Positions 9,547-20,004 of a DNA stretch of 64,000 bases are shown here, piece after piece. Source of the DNA: Mesorhizobium sp. C432A (GTDB lineage: Bacteria; Pseudomonadota; Alphaproteobacteria; Rhizobiales; Rhizobiaceae); contig NZ_CP100470.1 in NCBI RefSeq assembly GCF_030323145.1, positions 5,621,001 through 5,685,000 on the forward strand, in the 5' to 3' direction. The position numbers and the translations under genes are program-made. Within the stretch, counting starts at the first letter, position 1. Every line of letters starts with the position of its first letter. The notes beneath the pieces are model-generated. The model was not told the DNA's origin and did no database searches. It worked only from the letters and a program-made list of their open reading frames with translations.

Positions 9547-10341
9547 TCAGCTCTGGAAGACCACTGGAAACCAGTCCTCGCGCAGTTTCTGGCCGGGCTT
9601 CATGTCATGGCCGGGATAGGGCGGCGAGGTACGGCCGGGGCGCTCGACATAGCGCGCATCGTCGCCGACCCAGCGCAGCGACAGCGCCCGGCGCCGCGCC
9701 GCGGTCGGATTGCCGCGCGCACCATGCGCGGTGCGGAAGTCGAACAGGATGGCGTCCCCCGGTTCCATCTCCCATTCGAGCACCTTCAGCGACGGGTCCT
9801 TGTCTGGATCCGGCACGGGGAGGTAGTCGCCCTCGCCGGCATAGAAATTGCTGTCATCTAGCCAGCGCACCGGCAGGATCATCTTGTCCCATTTGTGCGA
9901 GCCGGCGATCAGCCGCAGCGTCGCTTCCTTGACCGGATCGATCGGAATCCAGAAGCTGACGGTCTGGGTGCCATCGACGAAGTAATACGGGATGTCCTGG
10001 TGCCAAGGCGTCGGCTTTTGCGTGCCCGGTTCCTTGACCAGCACATGGTCGTGGAAGAACTGGGCGCTGCGCGACTGCATCGCCGCTGCCGCGAGTTCCG
10101 CGGCCGGGGAATTGCGCACCACGTCGACGAATTCGGGAATGCGCTCCCAATTGCAGTAATCGTCGAAGAAGCTGCCCTTGCCGTTGGCGATGTCCGAAGC
10201 CGTGGCGCTGCGGTTTTGCATGTTGCGCTCGATGCCGGCGGCGATGGTGCCGACCCAGTCCTTGAAGGCGCCGCGTATGCAGACCGCGCCGTCGCGCTGG
10301 TAGTCGGCAATCGCTGCGGCATCAATATGTCTGGCGGCCAT
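9547..10341 (-). CDS. phytanoyl-CoA dioxygenase (PhyH) family protein
   Basis: A 264-residue Fe(II)/2-oxoglutarate-dependent oxygenase. The metal triad can be placed: His114 and Asp116 in WHQDIPYYF and the distal His206 in FRTAHGARG, with an Arg soon after in RRRALSLRW for 2-oxoglutarate. The substrate is unknown; the family includes hydroxylases of acyl-CoAs, small amines and amino-acid derivatives. It is divergent from a LysR regulator with about 90 bp between the two starts, a common arrangement for an inducible catabolic enzyme and its activator. Confidence 0.85.
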   Translation of the reverse strand: MAARHIDAAAIADYQRDGAVCIRGAFKDWVGTIAAGIERNMQNRSATASDIANGKGSFFDDYCNWERIPEFVDVVRNSPAAELAAAAMQSRSAQFFHDHVLVKEPGTQKPTPWHQDIPYYFVDGTQTVSFWIPIDPVKEATLRLIAGSHKWDKMILPVRWLDDSNFYAGEGDYLPVPDPDKDPSLKVLEWEMEPGDAILFDFRTAHGARGNPTAARRRALSLRWVGDDARYVERPGRTSPPYPGHDMKPGQKLREDWFPVVFQS

Positions 10342-10432
10342 CTCATGTCTTCCCTGTTTCGATGACCGACTATCGCAGCCGCCGCACATCGCGTAAAATA
10401 ATAACTTCTCATCTCTCTTATAGTTTTAGACT

Positions 10433-11344
10433 ATGAATCTGACCCTCACCCAGCTGCGTTACCTCGTCGCCGTCGCACGGCATGGCAGCGTCACCGCGGC
10501 CGCGCGGATGCTGAACGTCTCACAGCCGTCGATCTCGGTGGCGATCGACAATGTCGAAGCGACGCTCGGCCAGAAACTGTTCGTGCGCCAGCGCGGCAGC
10601 GGCATCGCGCTGACCTCGTTCGGCCGCAGCGCGGTGGCGAAGGCAAAGCAGGTGCTGGCCGAAGCGGACGAACTGGTTGGGCTCGGGACGCGCGACGCCG
10701 ATGTCGGGGGCGAACTTGTGCTCGGCTGTTTCGAGGATCTGGCGCCCTATTTCGCGCCGGCGCTGATCCGCGCTTTTTCGCAACGCTGCCCGGCGGTCAC
10801 CGTGGTGGTCCGCGACGAGACCTTCGAGACGCTGGGCCGGCGGCTCGGCGATGCGGCAATCGATCTCGGCCTGACCTACGATCTCGGCCTGCCCTCGCAC
10901 TTCGCCCGCATCCTGCTGCATGAGCTGCGGCCACACGCGCTTCTGCCGCAAGGCCACGCACTGGCCAGCCAGGCGAGCGTCAGCCTGGCGGAGCTGGCGA
11001 CCCATCCCTTGATCACCACCGACCAGCCGCATAGCTGGCAGCATATGCTGGACCTGTTCCTCAGCCGCGGCCTGTCGCCGGTCTCGCAATCGACGGCGAG
11101 TTCGTTCGAACTGCAGCGCAGCATGGTCGCCAACGGCTTCGGCGTCGCAGTGAGCTACACCAGGCCCTATGGCGACAGGAGTTATGACGGGCTGCCGCTG
11201 GTCTGCAAGCCGCTGTCCGATCCGCTGCCGATGCAGCGCATCATCCTCACCCATGACACAAGGCAAAGGCTGTCGAAGGCGGCGCTGGCCTTCACGGAGG
11301 TGGCGAAGGCATGGTTTGCCAGCCACGATGTTTTCACCGCCTGA
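10433..11344 (+). CDS. LysR family transcriptional regulator
   Basis: 303 residues. The winged helix-turn-helix at residues 3-62 (LTQLRYLVAVARHGSVTAAA, then SQPSISVAI) is followed by a type 2 periplasmic-binding-like effector domain from about residue 90. It is divergent from the PhyH-type oxygenase, which it probably controls. The intergenic region is AT-rich (AAAATAATAAC and TTATAGTTTTAG segments), unlike the surrounding GC-rich DNA, and likely holds both promoters. The effector is not predictable. Confidence 0.9.
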   Translation: MNLTLTQLRYLVAVARHGSVTAAARMLNVSQPSISVAIDNVEATLGQKLFVRQRGSGIALTSFGRSAVAKAKQVLAEADELVGLGTRDADVGGELVLGCFEDLAPYFAPALIRAFSQRCPAVTVVVRDETFETLGRRLGDAAIDLGLTYDLGLPSHFARILLHELRPHALLPQGHALASQASVSLAELATHPLITTDQPHSWQHMLDLFLSRGLSPVSQSTASSFELQRSMVANGFGVAVSYTRPYGDRSYDGLPLVCKPLSDPLPMQRIILTHDTRQRLSKAALAFTEVAKAWFASHDVFTA

Positions 11345-11395
11345 GCGACAATGCGGCCGCTTGACGGCGCACGCCGCTGCTGCCACTCCAGCACG

Positions 11396-12379
11396 ATGGA
11401 AACCATCCAGTCGAAAGCCGCACAGGGCCGCGTCGCCGACGCGCCGAGCGGCCATTGGGTCTACAAGATATTGCCGCGCTGGCTGTGGCCTTACGCGCAG
11501 CTTGCGCGCTGGGACCGGCCGATCGGCTGGCAATTGCTGCTGTGGCCCTGCTGGTGGTCGGCAGCGCTTGCGGCCAGCGCCTATCCCCGCCCGGCAGACC
11601 CGTTGCTCACATTGCTGCCGTCGCCGTGGTTCCTGTTCCTGTTCTTTGTCGGCGCCGTCGCCATGCGTGGCGCCGGCTGCACCTATAACGACATTGTCGA
11701 CCAGGACATCGACAACAAGGTCGAGCGCACGCGCTCGCGGCCATTGCCGGCCGGCAAGGTGACGCGCCGCCAAGCCTGGGCGTTCCTGGTCATCCAGGCC
11801 TTGCTGGGCCTGGTCGTGCTGCTGCAGTTCAACGACTTCGCCATTCCGCTCGGCATCGTCTCGCTGGTCATCGTTGCCGTCTATCCCTTCATGAAGCGCT
11901 TCACCAACTGGCCGCAATTGGTGCTCGGGCTCGCCTTCTCCTGGGGTGCGCTGATGGGCTGGGCGGTCGAGTTCGGCGATCTCGATGGCCCGGCCATCAT
12001 GCTCTATATCGGCTCGATCCTGTGGGTGATCGGCTACGACACCATCTATGCACATCAGGACAAGGAAGACGACGCAATCGTCGGCGTGCGCTCGACGGCG
12101 CGGCTGTTCGGCGACAACACCAAGACCTGGCTGGTCGGGCTTTATGGCGGCACGCTGGTCTGCTTCGCCATCGCCTTCGCCTCGGCGCAGGTGCCGGTGG
12201 TGGCGCTGGCCGGGCTGATCGCCGCCGGCGCCCATATGGCGCGGCAGATAGCGGTTCTGGATATCGACGATCCCGATCAATGCCTGCGGCTGTTCAAATC
12301 CAACAACCAGGTCGGCTGGTTGATCTTCATCGGCCTGATCGGCGGTGCGCTGTGGGTGGCGCTAAAGCCGCTGGTTTAA
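11396..12379 (+). CDS. ubiA: 4-hydroxybenzoate octaprenyltransferase
   Basis: 327 residues with seven to nine hydrophobic segments. It attaches the polyprenyl tail to 4-hydroxybenzoate in ubiquinone synthesis at the inner membrane. The two Asp-rich motifs of the UbiA family are present: NDIVDQDIDNKVERTRSRPL and, later, YDTIYAHQDKEDD. The ATG at 11396 is chosen over an upstream frame start because it gives the usual short N-terminus before the WPYAQLARWDRPIG segment. A polyprenyl diphosphate synthase that could supply the side chain lies at 28160-29176. Confidence 0.93.
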   Translation: METIQSKAAQGRVADAPSGHWVYKILPRWLWPYAQLARWDRPIGWQLLLWPCWWSAALAASAYPRPADPLLTLLPSPWFLFLFFVGAVAMRGAGCTYNDIVDQDIDNKVERTRSRPLPAGKVTRRQAWAFLVIQALLGLVVLLQFNDFAIPLGIVSLVIVAVYPFMKRFTNWPQLVLGLAFSWGALMGWAVEFGDLDGPAIMLYIGSILWVIGYDTIYAHQDKEDDAIVGVRSTARLFGDNTKTWLVGLYGGTLVCFAIAFASAQVPVVALAGLIAAGAHMARQIAVLDIDDPDQCLRLFKSNNQVGWLIFIGLIGGALWVALKPLV

Positions 12380-12382
12380 TCT

Positions 12383-12640
12383 CCTTCTCCCCGTCACTAC
12401 GGGGAGAAGGTGGCGGCAGCCGGATGAGGGGCAGCGCCAATCTTCGCAGTTGAGGTGAGATGCACAGCGGCGATATTGCGAGAAATGCCTCGGTCAGCGC
12501 CGCCCCTTATCGCCCTGCCGGGCGTTCGTCACTCGAAAAGCCAAGCAATTGGCTTTTCGTCCGCTACGCGGACCGCTCCTCAACCCCCCGTATATTGAGA
12601 AGAAGGCTGTCGTCGGCGGTTTCGCCAATCGCCGGTCAAG
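12383..12640. repeat. dispersed palindromic repeat and hairpin region
   Basis: The left part carries CTTCTCCCCGTCACTACGGG then GAGAAGG, a hairpin, followed by a GGATGAGGGGCAGCGC tail; related copies lie at 34817-34875 and 59919-60099. At 12534-12559 there is a perfect 11-bp inverted repeat, CGAAAAGCCAA, loop GCAA, TTGGCTTTTCG. No gene is visible. Confidence 0.65.
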
Positions 12641-13207
12641 CTACTCTCTCGAAATAATCTCCTGGCCGTCGATCACCAGTCTCAGCCCGAGATTGCCGGC
12701 CCTGCGGCGGGCGAGGAAGCGCGGGCGGCGCGTGGTCGAGACCCGGCCCTTGCGGCGATCCTTGGCCGGCAGCGCCTTGATGGCGGCGCCGAGCGATTCC
12801 TCCAGCGTGCGGGCAATGCCGTCGGATTCGATCAGCAGCATCTGCAGCCGGTAAGCATCGGCCCAGGCGCGCCAGTCGGCGGCGACGTCGTCGAGATCGT
12901 CGGCCACCAGCAGCGGCACCGACAGCATCGGGTCGTTGTGCAGGAGTTCGAGGGTTACCGTGACGTTGCCTTGCGCATCCTCCATCGCGCGGGCGGCGAC
13001 GCCGCGAAACGCGTTGGCGGGCAGCGCGATGATCGCCGGCACGCCGCTCATCTCGAGCGTGCGGCGGATGACGGCGCCGCGCTGGTCGATGGTGAAGGTA
13101 ACGTCGCCATAGTCGTCGCGCGTGGCATAGCTCACCACTTGCGGCAGGCGGAATGGGTCGAGGCGCATGTTGCGCCCAGCCCAGACGGGCTTCGATACAC
13201 TGTTCAT
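12641..13207 (-). CDS. DUF6101 family protein
   Basis: 188 residues, soluble, no signal peptide. It resembles the DUF6101 family found in Rhizobiales: an N-terminal GRNMRLDPFRLPQVVSY segment, a beta-rich middle including VTFTIDQRGAVIRR, and a basic C-terminus (KDRRKGRVSTTRRPRFLARR) that could bind nucleic acid or membrane. Function unknown. The ATG at 13207 is chosen because the residues upstream in the same frame are not conserved-looking. It stands alone on the minus strand between the repeats and a 2-hydroxyacid dehydrogenase gene. Confidence 0.7.
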   Translation of the reverse strand: MNSVSKPVWAGRNMRLDPFRLPQVVSYATRDDYGDVTFTIDQRGAVIRRTLEMSGVPAIIALPANAFRGVAARAMEDAQGNVTVTLELLHNDPMLSVPLLVADDLDDVAADWRAWADAYRLQMLLIESDGIARTLEESLGAAIKALPAKDRRKGRVSTTRRPRFLARRRAGNLGLRLVIDGQEIISRE

Positions 13208-13391
13208 CTGCTGCCTTCCTGTGTTTCTCCTGAGAGCCGCTTTCACGGATCCCACCGGGCCAGTTTTCCCGGCCTCGTTGTGTGAAACATTAGCGCGAGC
13301 TTCTGCCGCCCGGCTTAAGAAAGTCAGTTAAATTTTGCTGATCTCAGGCGATGGTTATCGGAATGAGACCAGCCACAAAATGTTGAAAGGA

Positions 13392-14822
13392 TCAGATAAC
13401 CTTACCGGGATTCATGATGCCGGCCGGGTCGAAGGCCGCCTTCACCCGGCGCATCAGCTCGATCGCCATGGGCGGCGCGGTGGCGATCAGCTCGTCGCGC
13501 TTCAACTGGCCGATGCCATGCTCGGCCGAGATCGAACCCTGGAAGGAGCGCACGACATCGTGCACGGCATGGTTCATGGCGTGGTAGAGGCCGAGAAACG
13601 CTTCATCGTCACCGCCCTCCGGCCGGGAGATGTTGTAGTGGAGATTGCCATCGCCCATATGACCGAAGCAGACGACGCGCGCCTGCGGACTGACCGAAGC
13701 CACTGCACCGGCCGCCTTTTCGATAAACGCCGGGATGGATGCCACCGGCACCGAAATATCATGCTTGATCGAAGCGCCTTCGGGCTTTTGCGAATCCGGC
13801 AGCACCTCGCGGAAGTTCCAGAACGCGTCGCCCTGCGCCAGGCTGGCCGCGATCACCGCGTCGCCGACGATGCCTTGCTCGAGGCCTGCCGACAGCACTT
13901 CTTCGATCAGCCCCCTGGCGTCCTCGGCCGAACGGCCCGACGACACCTGCATCAACACATACCATGGCCAATCCTGCACCAGCGGCCGCGTGACGCCCTG
14001 CGCATGGCGCAGCGTGAAATCATAAGGACGCTGGCCGATCAGCTCGAAGGCGGTGAGTGCCGCCCCGGCCCGGTCCATCGCCAGGCTGAACAGCGAAAGC
14101 GCTGCTTCCGGCGACGACAGGCCGGCAAAGGCGACTTCGCGCCCCTTGGGCTTGGGAAACAGTTTCAGCACCGCGGCGGTGATGATGCCGAGCGTGCCTT
14201 CGGCGCCGACGAACAGGTTCTTCAGATCGTAGCCGGTGTTGTCCTTCTTCAGTTTGCGCAGATCGTCGAACACCTCGCCGGTCGGCAGCACGACTTCGAC
14301 ACCAAGGCAGAGTTCGCGCGCATTGCCATAGGCAAGCACGCCGGTGCCGCCGGCATTGGACGAGAGATTGCCGCCGATCTGGCAGGACCCTTGCGCGGCA
14401 AGCGACAGCGGAAACAGCCGGTCGGCGGCGTCGGCGGCTTCCTGCAGCGTCTGCAGGATGACGCCGGCTTCGACGGTCACCGTGTTCGAGAAGACGTCGA
14501 TCTCGCGAATGCGGTTCAGCCGCGACAAAGAAAGCACGATCTCGCGGCCGGAGGCATCCGGCACCTGGGCGCCGACCAGCCCGGTGTTGCCGCTCTGCGG
14601 CACGACCGGCGTACCGGTCCCGCTCGCCAGCCGCATGATCCGGCTGACCTCGTCGACGCTGCCGGGACGCAACACCAAGGCGGTCCTGCCGTGCCATAGG
14701 CCGCGCCGCTCGGCAAGATACGGCGCAATATCGGCCTGGTCGCGCAGCGCATATTTGTCGCCGACGATTGCCGCAAAGCGGGCGATGAGGGCGGGATCGA
14801 GGTCGAAGGGTGCGTCGTTCAT
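13392..14822 (-). CDS. FAD-binding oxidoreductase, D-2-hydroxyacid dehydrogenase type (GlcD/D2HGDH-like)
   Basis: 476 residues. The FAD_binding_4 (PCMH) domain is marked by VVPQSGNTGLVGAQVPD near residue 80 and SSNAGGTGVLAYGN; the C-terminal FAD-oxidase domain carries CFGHMGDGNLHYNI and SAEHGIGQLKRDEL. This family oxidises D-2-hydroxyacids such as D-lactate, D-2-hydroxyglutarate or glycolate and passes electrons to a flavoprotein or quinone. The substrate cannot be chosen from sequence alone. It is followed, with an 18-bp gap, by the Sua5 gene start region on the same strand, the Sua5 gene being upstream. Confidence 0.88.
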   Translation of the reverse strand: MNDAPFDLDPALIARFAAIVGDKYALRDQADIAPYLAERRGLWHGRTALVLRPGSVDEVSRIMRLASGTGTPVVPQSGNTGLVGAQVPDASGREIVLSLSRLNRIREIDVFSNTVTVEAGVILQTLQEAADAADRLFPLSLAAQGSCQIGGNLSSNAGGTGVLAYGNARELCLGVEVVLPTGEVFDDLRKLKKDNTGYDLKNLFVGAEGTLGIITAAVLKLFPKPKGREVAFAGLSSPEAALSLFSLAMDRAGAALTAFELIGQRPYDFTLRHAQGVTRPLVQDWPWYVLMQVSSGRSAEDARGLIEEVLSAGLEQGIVGDAVIAASLAQGDAFWNFREVLPDSQKPEGASIKHDISVPVASIPAFIEKAAGAVASVSPQARVVCFGHMGDGNLHYNISRPEGGDDEAFLGLYHAMNHAVHDVVRSFQGSISAEHGIGQLKRDELIATAPPMAIELMRRVKAAFDPAGIMNPGKVI

Positions 14823-14840
14823 GGGCGCAAACTATGGCGC

Positions 14841-15806
<966 letters not shown>

Positions 15807-15831
15807 TCGCTTCACCTCACAGGCACCGGAC

Positions 15832-16025
15832 CTAAAGCGCGTCGCGCTGAACCGGATTCATGCGACGCGCTTTAGGTCTTTGTTTTGATGCATGTCGTTC
15901 TCTCAAAACCGGGGCCACTTTTGAGCGACATGCATTAGAGCGGTTCAGCGGTTCGCTGAAACGCTCTAAGTATTTGTTTTTGCGCAATTCCGGACGGAAA
16001 ACCGCTACTCACTTTTCCTGGAATT
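15832..16025. repeat. mosaic of four intergenic palindromic repeats
   Basis: Four hairpins in series: arms CTAAAGCGCGTCGC and GCGACGCGCTTTAG at 15832-15875 (perfect 14 bp); ATGCATGTCG and CGACATGCAT at 15888-15935; AGAGCG-TTCAGCG and CGCTGAA-CGCTCT at about 15937-15967; and GCAATTCC and GGAATTGC at about 15982-16025. The last type recurs at 22655-22720. These are dispersed non-coding elements and fill the gap between the Sua5 gene and the next gene. Confidence 0.8.
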
Positions 16026-16178
16026 GCTCTAATACGGCAGTGGTTTTCGGGCAAGCCGGCGTTGGCGAATTATCAATGCCTAAAATGCTACGTTTCCCTG
16101 CAAGCCGGCATCAATCCACTGGGGTTAAGGCTATTTGCGGTTAGGGCTGGCGGCTTGTCGGGCAAGGGGACGGTTTCG

Positions 16179-16637
16179 ATGTCGATGCGTGTGCTTGGAG
16201 CGCTTGGTTTCACCCTGGCGGCGATGACCGGTGGGGCGCACGCCTCGTCGATCGTCTTTCTCGGCGTCTCGACCTCGACGCCATCGGTCATCAAGGTTGG
16301 CGGATCCGAACCGGTCAGGATCGCCTCGTCGCCATCGATCGTCGCACTCGGCGATGCCCAGCCCGATGTGACTTATGAAAAGGTCGCGGCGATCCCCGAA
16401 AAGCCTAGGCACGGCCAGGACCCGATGATCATTCGCGGCGGCATCGTCGGCGGCGCCTTCGCCGCGCCGGCTCCGGCCAGGGCGAGCGCCGCGGCGCCGG
16501 CGACTGAGCCGACGGCAGAGACCGCACCAGCCGGAACTGCAACGGCATCGAACGGCAAGCCCGAGTCGCAACCGGCAGCGCCGCAGCCGGCAGCAACACC
16601 GCAGCAGCCGATCGAGGGCGTCGGCAAAGCCGAGTAG
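16179..16637 (+). CDS. hypothetical exported Ala/Pro-rich protein
   Basis: 152 residues of unknown function. The ATG at 16179 begins a clear signal peptide (MRVLGALGFTLAAMTGGAHA, cleavage likely after AHA). The mature part has a structured-looking first half with repeated SIVFLG and SPSIVALGD segments. A low-complexity tail rich in Ala, Pro and Thr follows from about residue 90 and would be extended in the periplasm. The frame remains open upstream but lacks coding character. The ribosome-binding site is weak (GGGGACGG). Confidence 0.65.
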   Translation: MSMRVLGALGFTLAAMTGGAHASSIVFLGVSTSTPSVIKVGGSEPVRIASSPSIVALGDAQPDVTYEKVAAIPEKPRHGQDPMIIRGGIVGGAFAAPAPARASAAAPATEPTAETAPAGTATASNGKPESQPAAPQPAATPQQPIEGVGKAE

Positions 16638-16796
16638 GCCATTCAGCCAAAACAGTCGGCCAAGACAGTCGGCCGATCCATGCCGCTTGACGCCGATCGA
16701 CGCCCCGGCGCAGGATCGGCTTGGCGGCGGCGGCCCCAATTTCGCCAATCGGGTTTGGCATGAGCGCGCCGGGTTCTAGGAGAGCGAGGGGTTATC

Positions 16797-17186
16797 ATGA
16801 ACATGACGAAATCTTTGACTATTGCCGGCCTGTTGCTGGCGTCACCTATAGGTGTCGGCGGCGCGCAGGCCGGTGACGAGCTAGGGTCCTACGTCGCGCG
16901 CATTTCCGATCGCGACCACCATGCCAGCGACGGCTATGGGCTGAGCAGCGCAGCACAGATGGTGCGGCAGGACCGTGCCAACTGGCACAAGTTCCACCGG
17001 CGCGATGCCGACGACCAGGGCGATGACTGGTTCCGCAGCAACGATGATCGCGCGTATCTGGAACGCATGCTGAAGCGCGGTGGCGCGATGAGCTCCTCGA
17101 CACGGAACGCCATCGTCAATGGCGAGCCGCTGATCCAGGTCGACGTCTATTCAGACAGCGTGCATGTCAGCATTTTGGAGGACTGA
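16797..17186 (+). CDS. hypothetical exported protein
   Basis: 129 residues of unknown function. It begins with a signal peptide (MTKSLTIAGLLLASPIGVGGAQA) and has AGGAGAGCGAGG upstream as ribosome-binding site. The mature protein is hydrophilic, with many His and Asp residues (DRDHHASDGYG, HKFHRRDADDQGDDW). It ends with a short beta-like VDVYSDSVHVSIL. The His/Asp content might suggest metal binding, but no known motif is seen. It is followed by a hairpin terminator. Confidence 0.65.
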   Translation: MNMTKSLTIAGLLLASPIGVGGAQAGDELGSYVARISDRDHHASDGYGLSSAAQMVRQDRANWHKFHRRDADDQGDDWFRSNDDRAYLERMLKRGGAMSSSTRNAIVNGEPLIQVDVYSDSVHVSILED

Positions 17187-17216
17187 CGGGTCAGCCTCGG
17201 GAGGACTGAAAACAAG

Positions 17217-17242
17217 ACGGGCGGCGTGTGAACGCCGCCCGT
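17217..17242. terminator. hairpin terminator between convergent genes
   Basis: ACGGGCGGCGT, loop GTGA, ACGCCGCCCGT: a perfect 11-bp stem in the gap between the plus-strand exported-protein gene and the minus-strand glyS stop. Read on the minus strand it is followed by CTTGTTTTC, so it most likely ends the glyS transcript and may work in both directions. Confidence 0.75.
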
Positions 17243-17261
17243 GTTCGGGCTTGTCCGTCGC

Positions 17262-19766
17262 TTAGCCAGCTATTCTGGAAAAATCCGCGACCTGATCGGT
17301 GGCCGTGCGGATGCGAGCCAGCAGCGCCAGGCGGTTGGCGCGCACGGCCTGGTCCTCATCATTCACGAGAACGCGTTCAAAGAATGAATCAACCGGTTCA
17401 CGCAACACGCTAAGCGCCAGCATGGCGGCGGAAAAGTCTTCGTTTTGAATCGCTTCGCCGGCTTCTCTCTCCGCCTGATTCACCGCCGCAAACAGCGATT
17501 TCTCGGCCTCCTCGCGAAACAGCGCCGGCTCAACAGTCGCGGCGACACGCGTTTTCTTCTTCTCCTCGGCAGCCAGAATGTTGGCCGCGCGCTTGGTGCC
17601 GGCGAGCAGGTTCTTGCCGTCCTCGGTGTCGAGGAAGTAGCCGAGCGCTTCGACGCGGCGCACGATCTGCAGGAGGTCATCCGACTGCGGCGTGATGACC
17701 GCATCGATGAGATCGTGGCGGGCGCCCTGGTCGCGGAGATAGACTTTCAGGCGGTCGTGGAAGAAGGCGATGAGGTCGGAGAGAACTTCTAACGAGCCTC
17801 GAAACGTATACACCTCCGCGATCTGACCGCTTTCAAAACGTGCATAGTTACAGCCGTCTGTTAGGTAAATCTCCCGACCTTCGTCCGAAAAATCATACTG
17901 CCCCCAAAGGGTGTCCGGATGGTCCTCTGGCAATTCAAAGTCCGTCGGATCTATCTCCGTTACCACTAGCTTGCGGCTGTGCAGCCGGTCGTATTGGGCG
18001 GTATGAGCAGCTCTTAGCAAACTCAACATTGCCAGCTTGATGCCATTCTCGACCAATATCCTGACTACACCCAGTGCGGCCCTTCTCAGCGCGTAAGGGT
18101 CCTTAGACCCCGTCGGCTTTTCATCAATGGCCCAGAAGCCGACCAGCGTGTCGAGCTTGTCGGCCAGCGCGACGGCAATCGACACCGGATCGGTCGGCAC
18201 GCGGTCGGACGGACCTTGCGGCTTGTAGTGCTCCTCGATCGCCGCGGCCACGGACGGATGCTCGCCTTGCAGCAGCGCGTATTTGCGGCCCATTGCGCCT
18301 TGCAGTTCCGGAAACTCGCCCACTGCTTCTGTCGTGAGATCGGCCTTGGCCAGCACAGCGGCGCGAGCGGCGAGCGCGGTAATCTCCCCCCTCGAGGGGG
18401 AGATGTCGCCGAAGGCGACGGAGGGGGTCGTCTCGCGTGGAGCGCCAACTCCCTCTTTCTTCGAGAGACCGGACGGCGTCGCGGCAGCCGAAGCGACCCC
18501 CTCTGGCCTGCCGGCGATCTCCCCCTCAAGGGGGGAGATCGACTGCGCCACTGTTGGCGCCAGCTCTTCCGCCAGCCGCTTGATCCGCTCCACCCGCTCG
18601 CCTTGCGTGCCGAGCTTGGCGTGGAAAGTCACCCCGAGATGGTCGAGGCGGGCCATGCGTTGGTCGAGCGGCTTTTTCAGATCGAGCCCGAACTTTTTTG
18701 CCGATGCCTCGAGCTCTCCCAGATCGGGCAGATCGCCCTGGTCGGTCCGCCAGAAGTACAGCGCATCCGACAGGCGCGCGCGCACCACCTTGCCGTTGCC
18801 GTGCGCGATCTCCTTGCCGCCATCCTTCGCCTCGATGTTGGCAGTGAGGATGAAGCGGTTGGAAAGGTTTTCGCCGTCGCCTTGCGGACGGGTGACAAAG
18901 CATTTCTGATTGGCGCGAATGGTCAGCCGCACCACCTCGGGCGGAATGGCAAGAAAGGCCTGCTCGAATTCGCCCATCAGCACCACCGGCCATTCGACCA
19001 GGCCCGACACTTCCTCCAGCAGCCCTTCGTCCTCGACCAGATCGAGCCCGTTGGCGAAGGCGAGGTTGCGGGCGTCGGCAAGGATGATCTCCTTGCGCCG
19101 GTCGCCGTCGAGCACGACCTTGGCTGCTTCCAGCTTGGTCACGTAATCGTCGAAGCGACGCACGGTGATTTCACCCGGCGCCATGAAACGATGGCCGTAG
19201 GTGATATTGCCCGAGCGGATGCCATCGATCTCGAAATCGACCACCACCGGCTCCTCGGTCTCCGGCCCGAAGGTGCACAGAATCGTCTGCAGCGGCCGCA
19301 CCCAGCGCAGCGAACCGGGCTTCGCCGAAGCCGGCCCCCATCGCATCGATGTCGGCCAGGGGAAGCCGCGAATGATGGCCGGCACCAGTTCGGCGATGAT
19401 TTCTTCCGCCGCCCTGCCCGGCTTCGAAATATGGGCGACGTAGAAGTCGCCCTTCTTCGGATCGGAATGGACATGCGCCTCGGCAGCCGAGGCAAGACCT
19501 GCCTTGCGCAGAAAGCCCTGCACCGCCTGTTCCGGCGCCGTCGTCGACGGCCCCTTGATCTCCTCGTGGATATCCTTCGAGCGCGCGGTCAGGCCCCTGA
19601 CATCGAGCGCCAGGCGCCGCGGCGTCCAGTATTCGCGCGCGGCGTCATAGGTCAGACCCGCCTCGACCAGACCGTCGGTCAGCATCTTCCTGAGATCGCC
19701 CGCCGCCTTGCGCTGCATGCGGGCGGGGATTTCCTCGGAGCGGAGTTCCAGCAACAAATCCGGCAT
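17262..19766 (-). CDS. glyS: glycyl-tRNA synthetase beta subunit, with an in-frame repeat insertion
   Basis: 834 residues; the family is usually about 690-760. With GlyQ it charges tRNA-Gly in the alpha2beta2 enzyme, the beta chain supplying the HD domain and tRNA-binding body. The N-terminus [20 protein letters not shown] is canonical, and [23 protein letters not shown] and a C-terminal DALR-like region follow. Residues about 409-462 do not belong to the family: they are the translation of an intergenic-type palindromic repeat (18381-18540) that keeps the frame open. The first 16 codons also occur three more times upstream in tandem. Only the start at 19766 gives the full protein. Its partner glyQ lies 1.2 kb upstream, separated by the repeat array and a nuclease gene. 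Confidence 0.95.
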   Translation of the reverse strand: MPDLLLELRSEEIPARMQRKAAGDLRKMLTDGLVEAGLTYDAAREYWTPRRLALDVRGLTARSKDIHEEIKGPSTTAPEQAVQGFLRKAGLASAAEAHVHSDPKKGDFYVAHISKPGRAAEEIIAELVPAIIRGFPWPTSMRWGPASAKPGSLRWVRPLQTILCTFGPETEEPVVVDFEIDGIRSGNITYGHRFMAPGEITVRRFDDYVTKLEAAKVVLDGDRRKEIILADARNLAFANGLDLVEDEGLLEEVSGLVEWPVVLMGEFEQAFLAIPPEVVRLTIRANQKCFVTRPQGDGENLSNRFILTANIEAKDGGKEIAHGNGKVVRARLSDALYFWRTDQGDLPDLGELEASAKKFGLDLKKPLDQRMARLDHLGVTFHAKLGTQGERVERIKRLAEELAPTVAQSISPLEGEIAGRPEGVASAAATPSGLSKKEGVGAPRETTPSVAFGDISPSRGEITALAARAAVLAKADLTTEAVGEFPELQGAMGRKYALLQGEHPSVAAAIEEHYKPQGPSDRVPTDPVSIAVALADKLDTLVGFWAIDEKPTGSKDPYALRRAALGVVRILVENGIKLAMLSLLRAAHTAQYDRLHSRKLVVTEIDPTDFELPEDHPDTLWGQYDFSDEGREIYLTDGCNYARFESGQIAEVYTFRGSLEVLSDLIAFFHDRLKVYLRDQGARHDLIDAVITPQSDDLLQIVRRVEALGYFLDTEDGKNLLAGTKRAANILAAEEKKKTRVAATVEPALFREEAEKSLFAAVNQAEREAGEAIQNEDFSAAMLALSVLREPVDSFFERVLVNDEDQAVRANRLALLARIRTATDQVADFSRIAG
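18381..18540. repeat. composite palindromic repeat inserted in frame within glyS
   Basis: Two opposed hairpin halves: CTCCCCCCTCGAGGGGGAG with a GCCGAAGGCGACGGAGGGGG tail on the left, and GACCCCCTCTGGCCTGCCGG leading into CTCCCCCTCAAGGGGGGAG on the right. The same arrangement is intergenic at 37541-37690. Here it adds about 53 codons to glyS, translated as [16 protein letters not shown] and DISPSRGEI at its two ends, without a stop or frameshift. Confidence 0.9.
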
Positions 19767-19885
19767 CAGAGTTTCTCCACCCGCATGCCTTCTCCCTGAT
19801 TGCGCGTCCTCGCGCCTCCGGCGCTGCGGTTGCGCGGCCGGGCGGGGATTTCCTCGGAGCGAAGTTCTAGCAAAAGATCAGGCAT
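19766..19885 (-). CDS. leader mini-ORF 1 duplicating the glyS N-terminus
   Basis: 39 residues: [16 protein letters not shown] followed by a basic linker peptide ending GMRVEKL. The stop TGA shares its A with the glyS start ATG (TGATG), an arrangement typical of translational coupling. All of its differences from glyS in the first 15 codons are synonymous. Expression is not known; it may only be a relic. Confidence 0.4.
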   Translation of the reverse strand: MPDLLLELRSEEIPARPRNRSAGGARTRNQGEGMRVEKL

Positions 19886-20004
19886 CAGAGTTTCTCCACC
19901 CGCATGCCTTCTTCCTGATTGCGCGTCCTCGCGCCTCCGGCGCTGCGGGCGCGCAGCCGGGCCGGTATTTCCTCGGAGCGAAATTCCAGCAACAAATCCG
20001 GCAT
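19885..20004 (-). CDS. leader mini-ORF 2 duplicating the glyS N-terminus
   Basis: 39 residues, same design as the mini-ORF just downstream, with one replacement in the shared segment (Leu8 to Phe). Its TGA overlaps the ATG of mini-ORF 1 in TGATG. Confidence 0.4.
   Translation of the reverse strand: MPDLLLEFRSEEIPARLRARSAGGARTRNQEEGMRVEKL

Noticed and set aside
10520..12280. A 586-codon minus-strand open frame
   Set aside because: Antisense to the LysR and ubiA genes, both of which have clear family motifs; its own translation is rich in Arg, His and Gln without domains.
18216..19799. A 527-codon plus-strand open frame
   Set aside because: Antisense shadow of glyS, crossing the repeat region.
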